The notes under the pieces are model-generated. The model was not told the DNA's origin and ran no database searches. It worked only from the letters and a program-made list of their open reading frames with translations. This document shows positions 32,057-41,040 of a stretch of 64,000 nt of DNA, piece after piece; the first letter of the stretch is position 1; every line of letters begins with the position of its first letter. The position numbers were made by a program, and so were the translations under genes. This DNA is from Stomoxys calcitrans. Lineage: Eukaryota > Arthropoda > Insecta > Diptera > Muscidae. Location of the stretch: the NCBI RefSeq assembly GCF_963082655.1, contig NC_081553.1:153370941-153434940 (forward strand). Direction: 5' to 3'.

Positions 32057-35000
32057 ATGCCTGTAACTGATCAAGGTACCGATACCATTAATGGGGAAGT
32101 TGCTGAAAATGTTTTGCCGTTCCGAACTAAAATATCAGCGATGGAGAAGCAGTTGGAGACATTAATCAAAAGCCTAACAAGCGAGCAGCTGGCCCAATAT
32201 GATTTGGCCGATTTGTCCGTCCGTCTCGACTTTGTGGACCAAATAAACGCATCATTTGAAGACGCTCAATCAGCATTGGAGGAAATATTAACCGTCGAAC
32301 AAGAATATAATGGGCGCCTGAGGTTCACAACTCTATACTTGGATGCGAAGGCTAAATTGACCAGGCGATTGAATGTTATTCAAAGGTCAGAATCAAACCT
32401 TAGGTCTTCAACGATGCGTCAATTTTCTATTGATGGTGGTTCGCTTGGTGAAAATTCATCGGCCATGCGAAAAACTAGGCTTCCAGAAATTCAGTTGCCC
32501 AAATTCAGTGGAGGTTATGCAGATTGGCCGAACTTTTTCTCCTTGTTTACCACGGTTGTCGACAGCAGCACGGATCTCAGTGTTTTAGAGAAGTTTCATC
32601 ATCTTCGTTCTAGCCTTACTGGTATCGCTCTAGACACTGTTTCTTCATTGGAGCTGACCGAGAAAAACTATGCGGAAGCGGTAAAATTATTGAAAAATAG
32701 ATTCGATAATAAATTATTACATTTTCAGAGTCACATTAAAGAATTATTTTCCCTGAAACCTGTCGAAAATGGTTCTGCTGTAGGCCTTAGACATCTTAGT
32801 GACAAAATGAATTCGCATTTACGTGCTATGATGACCATTACCTCCAAAGGCCAAATAGCGGATGGTCTTTTAATATATTTGGCAACATCAAAAATGGACA
32901 TGGCCGCACAGATTAAGTGGGAAGAGAGCTTGGTGGCAAATGAATTGCCCAGTTGGAGTTCCATGTCATCATTTTTAGACCAAAGGTGTCGTATGCTCGA
33001 AAATTTGGAGCACTCTGTCACAAACATGGATTCAACACACCAGAACACCAAGAAACAAAACCCCAAGAATCGTCATGTGCATGTGGCTGCAGGAGCCAAA
33101 TCGCCATCCTGTGTTTTTTGTGACTCAGTGGACCATTTTATTGTAAATTGTCCACAGTTTTCTAACCTCTCTCCCTCTCTTCGGTTCAAAGAAGCAAAAA
33201 GGCTCAAATTATGTCTGAATTGTCTCCGTAAGGGGCATTCCTTGAAAACATGTTTCTCAGGCTGCTGTCGGCAATGTTCATCAAAACACCATACTATGTT
33301 GCATATGGAGCAACCATCTACGCCACATCCTTCAACATCATCGCAACCTGTGGAACCATCGAGCACTCAAGCGGTGCTGACGTCATCCACCGGCATCTCA
33401 TCTGGGCCGTCCTCATCTTCAAGTGGTAGCGTTTTGCTTGCGACTGCCATCATCCTTGCCAAAAATAGGTTTGGTGAATTCATTCCATGCCGAGCGATTT
33501 TGGACTCTGCGTCGCAACTTAACTTGATTGCCAATCGCCTTGTCAAGCGTCTTAGCTTAGACTGCAATCGGGTTTCAGCCACCATTTCTGGCATTGGGGA
33601 TGGAAGTGTTGATGTAAACAAATCTGTTGATCTGGTAGTAAAATCTAGAATTGGCGAGTTTTCTACAACATTCGCTGCCATGGTTGTACCCACAATCACA
33701 GACTATCAACCCGGCATAAATTTGGAAACTTCGAATTGGAATATTCCCAAAAATATTCAGCTTGCAGATCCATCATTTGATAAGCCTGATCGCATAGATA
33801 TCTTGATTGGTGCTGAACTATTCTTCGATTTGATGTCAGTTGGGCAAATTAAGATTGCCGCCAACTTACCAGTCTTGCAAAAAACCTTACTAGGATGGGT
33901 AGTTGCTGGAGGAAGTTTTCGCTCACGGCAATCTTGTTCGCTTGCCGTTATTTATACCGATTTGAAGGAAGAAGAAGCACAACTTTCAACAATTATTAAA
34001 GGATTTTGGGAAATTGAAACCAACTTTAAGCCCATTATTGAAGAGGACACGTATTGTGAAACCCATTTCGTCAACAATTTCGTCCGGCTACCTACAGGTG
34101 AATATTCGGTTCGATTGCCTAAAGTCGAAGGCAAAGATGTTTCATCCCTAGGAGGCTCTTACCAACAAGCACTACAGCGTCTGTATGGTTTAGAAAGGAA
34201 ATTCAGGCGCCATCCGGAAATAAAAGCCCAATACACTGCCTTTATTCGTGAGTATGCTGATTTAAATCATATGTCGTTAATATCGCCCCAGGTACCTGAA
34301 GCCAAATATTTCTTGCCTCATCATTGTGTCCATAAGTTGGACAGTACTTCGACGAAGCTAAGAGTTGTCTTCGATGGTTCGGCCAAAACCACATCAGGAA
34401 TGTCATTAAACGATATTCTATACGCTGGGCCTAGCATACAACCGAAATTGTTTAATACACTAGTCAGATACAGATTTTTCAAGGTGGCGCTGAGTGGGGA
34501 TATTTGTAAGATGTACAGGTGCGTACGTGTATCCCATCCTGATGACTATCTTCAGTGTATCCTCTGGCGAGAAAGTGAAATGAAGGAAGTAAAGGTCTAC
34601 AAATTAAACACTGTTACGTATGGTACAAAACCAGCAGCGTTCTTAGCCATACGCGCAATGCACCAACTCTCCATCGATGAAGAGAATTGTTTTCCTATTG
34701 GCGCTAAGATTGTTCGGCGAGATTTTTATGTTGACGATATGATTTCTGGGGGCAATTCTGTTGAAGAAGCTTTGGCCATAAGACAACAAGTGTCGGCGTT
34801 ACTCAAACGAGGCAATTTTTTGATTCGTAAATGGTGTTCAAATGAGCCAGCTGTTCTTGAAGGTGTTCCAGTTTCAGATTGTGAACAGTTTCTGAAATTT
34901 CATGATGGTACAGACATCACAAAAACTCTTGGGCTGATTTGGGATCCCAAAAGTGATAATTTTATTTTTTCGTTCAACCCCATCAATGATTGGAAGGTGG

Positions 35001-37291
35001 TAACCAAGCGCACCATATTGTCATCTATTGCCCGGCTTTATGATCCTTTAGGCTTGATTGGACCAGTTATCACCAAGGCAAAAATCTTCATGCAGCATCT
35101 TTGGAAGCAAAATTTGGATTGGGATGAAAGTTTGCCTCAAATGTTACACTCATCGTGGATCGATTATATTAGCAAATTCGATTCAGTTCATCGATTTACA
35201 TTTCCACGCTACGTTTCGGTAATCTCCGCCTCTACCCAGATTCATGGCTTTTGTGATGCCAGTTTAGCTGCTTACGGCGCATGCGTGTATGTACGGTCGG
35301 AAATAGATGGCATTGTAAGATCTTGTTTATTATGCTCCAAATCTAGAGTTTCACCTATAAAAACGTTGACAATTCCAAAACTTGAACTCTCAGCGGCATG
35401 TCTTTTATCCGAACTCGTGGATAATGTTGTTAAAACTTTTTCTTTTCGCTGCAATGTATTTTGTTGGTCTGATTCAATGGTAGTATTATCCTGGCTTCGA
35501 GAACTACCATCAAACTTCAATATTTTTGTCTCGAATAGAGTTTCTCGAATTCAGTCACTCGAAACAACAATGTCTTGGCGCTATGTTCCAACGAAGCTCA
35601 ATCCAGCTGACATTTTATCAAGAGGCGCAACCCCTGAAGAGCTGCTCAAATCACCGTTGTGGAATAGTGGACCGGATTTCCTTTTGAGCGAATCTGCAGC
35701 CTGGCCTGGTAGTACAGAATACTTGAAGGACTTGCCAGAGCGGAGAAGGAATGTATTACTTACAACTACATTAACCGATTTGTCGATACAGTGTCACAAC
35801 TCATTTCCAAAAATGCAACGAATATTTGCGTACATTGCTAAATTTCTATTTTTAAAATTGAGAGGTTCTTCTGAAGCGTTAACCCCAGATGACATCAAAA
35901 CTGGGACAACCCTTTTAATCAAAAATATTCAACAAGTTTGCTTCTCGGAGGAGTATAGAACATTGAAAGCAAACAAAGCCATTCCTTCATACAGCAAATT
36001 ATCATCTTTGATGCCTATGGTTGACGATAATGGGTTGATTCGAGTTGGAGGGCGCCTTCAAAACTCAAATTTGGAGTTTGATGCACGTCACCCCATTATA
36101 TTACCTAAAAACCATCCAATTACAAGATCTATAGTGATGCATTTTCATTTCAAATTGCTGCATGCTGGCGCGCAATGTTTATTGGCAGCCATTCGGCAGC
36201 AATTTTGGCCCATCGGTGGACAGAAACTGGTGAGCTCTATAATATCCAAATGTGTTAGATGCTTTAGAATGAGGCCAAAGCTAATGCAACACGTTATGGG
36301 CAATTTACCCTCGGATAGAGTTAGACCGAATAGAGCTTTTCACACAACTGGTGTGGATTTTTGTGGACCATTCTACTACAAATCCGAAGTCAAGAGTCGC
36401 CCGCCGGTAAAATGCTACGTTTGCATCTTCACCTGTTTTTCGACGAAGGCAACACATCTTGAGGTCGCACAAGACCTATCAACGCCTTCATTTTTATGTG
36501 CTCTTCGACGATTTGTTTCCATCAGAGGCAAGCCAAGAACAATATGGTCGGATAATGCAACAAATTTTGTCGGTGCCAAAAATGAACTCAATGAACTGAA
36601 AGAAATGTTTTTGAGACAGTCACATTTAAACGCAGTCCATGAACAGTGCCTCGATGATGGTATTGAATGGAAATTTATTCCACCCAGATCGCCTCACTTC
36701 GGAGGGCTCTGGGAAGCAGCTGTAAAGTCAGCAAAATTTCATTTTTACAGAGTTGTTGGACTCAACACATTAACATTTGATGAACTGAGGACTTTAGTGT
36801 GCCAAATATCAGCAGTCTTAAATTCTCGCCCATTGTGTCCTCTTTCAGAAGATCCGGATGACTTGGATGTATTAACACCCGGACATTTTTTAGTAGGCGG
36901 TCCATTAATCTCTATCCCAGAACCAAATATGACATGGGTCAACTTCGGTCGTCTCAATAGCTGGCAAAGGGTCTCTGAATTGCAACAAATTTTCTGGCGA
37001 AAATGGAGCAGCTCCTACCTTTCTCTCTTGCAAGAGCGAACAAAATGGCAAGCAAAAGGCGTAGACATTTCTTTAGGAAGTTTGGTGCTCATTAAAGACG
37101 ACAATTTACCTCCACTTAAATGGCAATTGGGACGAGTTATTGAAATTATTAAAGGTCAAGATGAAGTCGCTCGAGTGGTGAACATACGAACTAGCTGTGG
37201 CATCTTTAAGCGAGCAGTAACAAACCTAGCCTTGCTTCCTATTGATTTTTCTGTTGAAGCCCCAAGTACTTCAACGGGGGGAGGATGTTAA
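32057..37291 (+). CDS. BEL/Pao retrotransposon Gag-Pol polyprotein, intact 1744 codons
   Basis: Single uninterrupted ORF from ATG 32057, the first ATG after the primer site and leader. Gag carries the DUF1759-type region (LPEIQLPKFSGGYADWPNFF, about residues 145-165) and CCHC knuckles at C352 (CVFCDSVDHFIVNC) and C386 (CLNCLRKGHSLKTC), with a third variant after them. The aspartic protease is CRAILDSASQ (D483, with DSA instead of the usual DTG/DSG, as is common in this family). The RT core FYVDD has aspartates 893 and 894. The RNase H-like region starts FCDAS (D1067). An H2C2 zinc region (HFHFKLLHAG...CVRCFRM) precedes the integrase, whose acidic residues appear to be D1434, D1499 and E1553. 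A DUF5641-like C-terminus follows. The last codons GGGC-stop overlap the polypurine tract and LTR start, a BEL/Pao hallmark. There is no envelope gene. All catalytic residues are present. Confidence 0.97.
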   Translation: MPVTDQGTDTINGEVAENVLPFRTKISAMEKQLETLIKSLTSEQLAQYDLADLSVRLDFVDQINASFEDAQSALEEILTVEQEYNGRLRFTTLYLDAKAKLTRRLNVIQRSESNLRSSTMRQFSIDGGSLGENSSAMRKTRLPEIQLPKFSGGYADWPNFFSLFTTVVDSSTDLSVLEKFHHLRSSLTGIALDTVSSLELTEKNYAEAVKLLKNRFDNKLLHFQSHIKELFSLKPVENGSAVGLRHLSDKMNSHLRAMMTITSKGQIADGLLIYLATSKMDMAAQIKWEESLVANELPSWSSMSSFLDQRCRMLENLEHSVTNMDSTHQNTKKQNPKNRHVHVAAGAKSPSCVFCDSVDHFIVNCPQFSNLSPSLRFKEAKRLKLCLNCLRKGHSLKTCFSGCCRQCSSKHHTMLHMEQPSTPHPSTSSQPVEPSSTQAVLTSSTGISSGPSSSSSGSVLLATAIILAKNRFGEFIPCRAILDSASQLNLIANRLVKRLSLDCNRVSATISGIGDGSVDVNKSVDLVVKSRIGEFSTTFAAMVVPTITDYQPGINLETSNWNIPKNIQLADPSFDKPDRIDILIGAELFFDLMSVGQIKIAANLPVLQKTLLGWVVAGGSFRSRQSCSLAVIYTDLKEEEAQLSTIIKGFWEIETNFKPIIEEDTYCETHFVNNFVRLPTGEYSVRLPKVEGKDVSSLGGSYQQALQRLYGLERKFRRHPEIKAQYTAFIREYADLNHMSLISPQVPEAKYFLPHHCVHKLDSTSTKLRVVFDGSAKTTSGMSLNDILYAGPSIQPKLFNTLVRYRFFKVALSGDICKMYRCVRVSHPDDYLQCILWRESEMKEVKVYKLNTVTYGTKPAAFLAIRAMHQLSIDEENCFPIGAKIVRRDFYVDDMISGGNSVEEALAIRQQVSALLKRGNFLIRKWCSNEPAVLEGVPVSDCEQFLKFHDGTDITKTLGLIWDPKSDNFIFSFNPINDWKVVTKRTILSSIARLYDPLGLIGPVITKAKIFMQHLWKQNLDWDESLPQMLHSSWIDYISKFDSVHRFTFPRYVSVISASTQIHGFCDASLAAYGACVYVRSEIDGIVRSCLLCSKSRVSPIKTLTIPKLELSAACLLSELVDNVVKTFSFRCNVFCWSDSMVVLSWLRELPSNFNIFVSNRVSRIQSLETTMSWRYVPTKLNPADILSRGATPEELLKSPLWNSGPDFLLSESAAWPGSTEYLKDLPERRRNVLLTTTLTDLSIQCHNSFPKMQRIFAYIAKFLFLKLRGSSEALTPDDIKTGTTLLIKNIQQVCFSEEYRTLKANKAIPSYSKLSSLMPMVDDNGLIRVGGRLQNSNLEFDARHPIILPKNHPITRSIVMHFHFKLLHAGAQCLLAAIRQQFWPIGGQKLVSSIISKCVRCFRMRPKLMQHVMGNLPSDRVRPNRAFHTTGVDFCGPFYYKSEVKSRPPVKCYVCIFTCFSTKATHLEVAQDLSTPSFLCALRRFVSIRGKPRTIWSDNATNFVGAKNELNELKEMFLRQSHLNAVHEQCLDDGIEWKFIPPRSPHFGGLWEAAVKSAKFHFYRVVGLNTLTFDELRTLVCQISAVLNSRPLCPLSEDPDDLDVLTPGHFLVGGPLISIPEPNMTWVNFGRLNSWQRVSELQQIFWRKWSSSYLSLLQERTKWQAKGVDISLGSLVLIKDDNLPPLKWQLGRVIEIIKGQDEVARVVNIRTSCGIFKRAVTNLALLPIDFSVEAPSTSTGGGC
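37276..37285 (+). promoter_or_regulatory. Polypurine tract
   Basis: GGGGGGAGGA directly before TGTTAACC. It encodes the final glycines of the polyprotein and is the expected plus-strand primer. Confidence 0.85.
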
Positions 37292-37723
37292 CCGCAAGTC
37301 CGGCCCTGTATTGCGTAAATGCACTTGCACTTGCGCTGCACTCAGGTTTTTTGTTGTTTAAAGCGAGTGCATATTTTGGTACCTGCAAGCAGTGCAATTA
37401 TACACACAACTAATAAACATACATACTCCCTCGTACATCTAAGCACTTGCCAGTCTATTTGTAGTTACATAGACTGGTCAATTCTATTGTATGTATGTTT
37501 AAAATAAATCTTTTTGTACATAAACCTTTTTTTTTTTGGTAAATGCATTCTGTTACTTTCGAGATCATTTTTGCATACATTGAATTTTTAAATCATTCGT
37601 AGAAAAGAAGCAGTCGAATAAAGTGAAGTTCATATCGGAGCTTTTGCACATTAAAACTTTAAATAGTCGCTTTTTTATTTTTTTGCAACAATAGCCTGTA
37701 AAAAAGATTACAGGCTCAAAACA
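37286..37723 (+). repeat. BEL/Pao 3' LTR, complete (438 bp)
   Basis: Starts TGTTAACC and ends CTCAAAACA, the expected TG...CA. The stop codon of the polyprotein (37289-37291) lies within it. The last 306 bp equal the 5' LTR remnant. Tc1 sequence (AAGACCTTTCC) resumes at 37724. Confidence 0.92.
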
Positions 37724-38224
37724 AAGACCTTTCCATCGCACCCAAAAAGATTAAACTTGCTCTCGTCTGCAAAAATGACTGTTTTCCAAAATGATTCGGG
37801 CTGTTTTACATACATTTTTGCGAAGTTTAGCCTTTTCACTCGGTTTATTTTATTTATAAAGGGCTTCTTACGTGCAGTTCTTCCTCTGTAACTATGCCTT
37901 TTGAGTGTATTTCGAATTGTTTGTGTAGTAACTTCCTTCCCTAAATATTCCATAGTGTTTTTACGAAGAATGGTCGCATTTGTCTTCGGAGTTTTCTGAA
38001 CTTGCCGCACTAGCCAACGCACATCTCCAACTGAAAGTGCTTTTGGTCGACCAGATCTTGGTTTATTGTCAACAGTTTTCGTTTCTGTCCACTTTCTGAT
38101 GATGGATATGTAGATCGTGGTCTATTTAATATTTCACTGATAGTTTTTGAGTTAAACCATTCCTGTGGTGTTTTATTATCAAAACTTTTACCTCATCAGA
38201 AACCTCGTTTTGCTTACGACCCAT
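37724..38224 (-). pseudogene. Tc1-type transposase, N-terminal half
   Basis: ATG at 38224 (MGRKQNEVSDEVKVLIIKHH) opens the DNA-binding domain, but at least two frameshifts follow before the open segment that starts RWLVRQVQKTPKTNATILRK at 38022. That segment carries the HTH end (TTQTIRNTLKRHSYRGRTAR) and the first catalytic aspartate in TVIFADESKFNLFGCDGKVF. The next codon lies across the BEL/Pao insertion. Because of the frameshifts the gene was already dead or has decayed independently of the insertion. Confidence 0.85.
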
Positions 38225-38576
38225 TTTGACAAAAACTATATTTTCAATGAAATTAAATATTTGCTGTCAAGGGCAAAGCCTCCTTTACTAAATAAAACAG
38301 AAAAGGGGGATTCCCAAATAATATTTGAATTTGACTTTGATGATAGCACATCAATGATGAATACTTTTTTTGTTCTGTTTTTGGTGTTATTATATAAAAT
38401 TGCATTTTTTGCGCTAATTAAATTTATTTTTTGAATTTATTTTAAAACATATTACGAAAAATAAACTATTGCATAAAACTGCATTATTTGTTTACTTTAA
38501 ATTTTCTTCAATTACCCAAAATAAGTGAATTTATTATCAATTTTGCTAATGATGAATACTTTTTTTGACCGCTGTA

Positions 38577-40930
38577 CATATTATTTGCATCACAGTTTTC
38601 ATTGCAAACATAACTGTTCACTATGATGACGTAATTACTCGTAATTCCGGTAATTTTAATTACGGCAACTACAAATAGTCTACTTGACCTTTTTCTAGTA
38701 GCAAAACCAAACAAAGTTTTGATATATGATCAACTGGATGCCGAAACTCCACAGGAATTGCGGCAATCACAGTATCACAACTTGAATAAACTTAACTTTT
38801 GGACTCTTGAATGCAAGTTACAAAATATTTATTGGAATCAAATCTATTTTATCCAATTAACTGATGATCAACTAAACTTTATGAATGAACATCTATTGTA
38901 TCTTTTAAATAGGTCTGTGCCCCTATGTACCACACATGAACATAAATCAAGAAATTACTGGTTTAGTAGATCAATCAAAGAATAATAACTCAAAGAGAGC
39001 GTATATTCAATGGAAGCGGTTCAAAACTGAATTACCTTAAACCTATTTCGGGCCCTAAAAACAGAAGTGAACAAGGCCATACAACGAGCGAAAGCTAGTT
39101 ATTTTGCTGATAAATTTCGTAGGGAAACAGACTCGAAAAGTAAATGGAAACTCATCCGTGAAACAGGAATCGGCGTAACACCCCAGTTTACCATTGATGC
39201 AAACCCTTTTGAGATGAATTCCATATTTTTAAATATCCCATCAACCGCTGAACCTAACCACCCACGAATATACAACATGATGTCCGCTTATAATCCACCA
39301 AACTTTCCCGAATATACCAAATTTGATTTTGGTGGGTCTGCCCTGATGATGTATACAAAAGCTGCACAATGATCAAATCGAATGCTGTTGGGTAAGACAA
39401 TATACATCCTAAATTTTAGACTTTTGAGAAAATAGTTCATCATCAAATTAGTGACTACCTTAATGAACACAGGCTTTTCTCGAATAAGCAGTCTTGATTA
39501 CGGCCGAAACACAGCTGCGTTACTGCCCTGAATGACGTCACAGAAGACATTAGATCCAATATAGATGATGAAATGGTTATATGTTTAATACTTCTGGATA
39601 ACTCCAAAGTGTTTGATTCTGTTAATCATGAAACCCTATGCTATAAATTAAATCGTTTCTTTAACTTTTCCCCTACTGCTGTTTCTATACTTTCCAATTA
39701 CCTGCGAGAACGTACAAAGAAAAAAATCACGAAAATTTTTACAATTCAATTAACCATAAATTAATTAACAAAATTAACCAATAACTTGTATTCTTCTGTC
39801 ACTCGATTCTTTCACCAATTCATTGAATTTACAAAGGGAAAACAGCTGTTTTCTAGGCAGTAATTTCTATCTTTTCTATTTTTTATTTTGAATCGGAAAC
39901 TTTTTAGACCCAACCGCACTATTATGCACTGTCCGTATTTGAAAAAGTTTGGTCGCTTAAATTTTTGATAAAGACTTTCTATATATAGGCGATAAAACTA
40001 CACTAAAACATCTTACCACTAACTTTTTAAATTTCTAAAAGCTATTCTGTTTTTATTTATGATCAAAAGATGCATATTAATGGCATAACAGCTTCTTTAG
40101 CATCGAACTAATTATAACATATTCTAGATAAATATTTTTCTGTTGGGTTTACTTGCCCAATGCATGTAATTCATAGTTAATGAAAAAATATATATTAATA
40201 ACTGTTAGCCTGAACCCGCCTTGCTACTCTTTCTTTTATATAAGGAAAACAGTATTTTCCGTTGAATTTTTGGAAAAAAAACCCGGAGGTGTTTGTTTCA
40301 AATTCGTGCTCCAGGAGTTTTACATATGTGAACCATATTGCATCGAAATCGAGAGTGCGCCTTATACAGCGCGCTTTCTGCAGAAAATTTTAATATAACA
40401 TTTGCATATTTTCAATTAAATTTTTTGATCCAATTAAAAAGTTAATTGTATATTTCGGATGGATCAATTTAAAAAATTAATTGAAAATTTAAACATTTTT
40501 AATCATTTTTTTAATTGGATATACAATTTGCAATCGAAATTTTATGCAATCTCCTCTTTCAAAAAACTTTAATTGATATTATCAGTTTCATGATTGAAGC
40601 AGTTTGAATTAAAAAATTAATTGGATCAATTAACTTCTTGATTAAAACCAATTTTTATTTTTTCTGTGTACGCAATCTATTGCAATTGGAAATGTAATGT
40701 TCCAGCCTTTAACAGCGGTGTCCAACAAGGTTCGGTTTTGGCTGCCGCTGCTTTTTTCGTTGTATTTATGTTAACGATCTCCCGTCTCGCGTGAAACATA
40801 CTACAATACACATATATGCCGATGATGTACAAATCTATTTATGCAGTCCCAAGCCGAAAATAACTGACGCATTTTCCTAAATTATAAGGACTTGGAAGCC
40901 ATAAACACCTGGGCTCTTGATAGGTTAGGT
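38577..40930 (+). pseudogene. CR1-like LINE, degraded
   Basis: Pieces in order: endonuclease end and linker (DVITRNSGNFNYGNYK near 38620; YDQLDAETPQELRQSQYH; LTDDQLNFMNEHLLYLLN; RNYWFSRSIKE), pre-RT (NKAIQRAKASYFADKFRRE at 39070; SKWKLIRETGIG), RT motif 3 (LLDNSKVFDSVNHETLCYKL, 39590) with NFSPTAVSILSNYLRERTKK, then after an unrelated stretch (39765-40670) GVQQGSVLAAA and HIYADDVQIYLCSP (40820) with the YADD core. Frames change repeatedly. The interruption at 40420-40670 is AT-rich with repeated 'aattaaaaaattaattgg' and 'atcaatt' words, probably a MITE-like insertion; 39770-40420 is unassigned. Related fragment at 6480-7075. Confidence 0.7.
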
Positions 40931-41040
40931 TTAAGTGGCAGTCTGCCATCAAACTCACTTAGACGTCCATTGTGATACCGCAGGAACAGAAGATGGAAGA
41001 TGCCTTTTAGTTTCTATCCAGTTCGCTTTAAAAAGCTCAA

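Larger units (their letters stand above)
30845..38574 (-). mobile_element. Tc1-type transposon with IR/DR ends, split by a BEL/Pao element
   Basis: The ends CAGCGGTCAAAAAAAGTATT (30845 onwards) and its exact reverse complement (to 38574) are flanked by TA at 30843-30844 and 38575-38576. Each terminal repeat holds a second inner copy of AAAAAAAGTATTCATCATTG (31047-31067; 38352-38372 reversed), about 200 bp inside, that is an IR/DR arrangement as in some Tc1 relatives. The transposase is on the minus strand in two halves separated by the BEL/Pao insertion. Without the insertion the element is about 1.6 kb, normal for the family. Confidence 0.9.

Noticed and set aside
33367..33699. Minus-strand ORFs inside the BEL/Pao gene (several)
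   Set aside because: Shadows of the intact plus-strand polyprotein.
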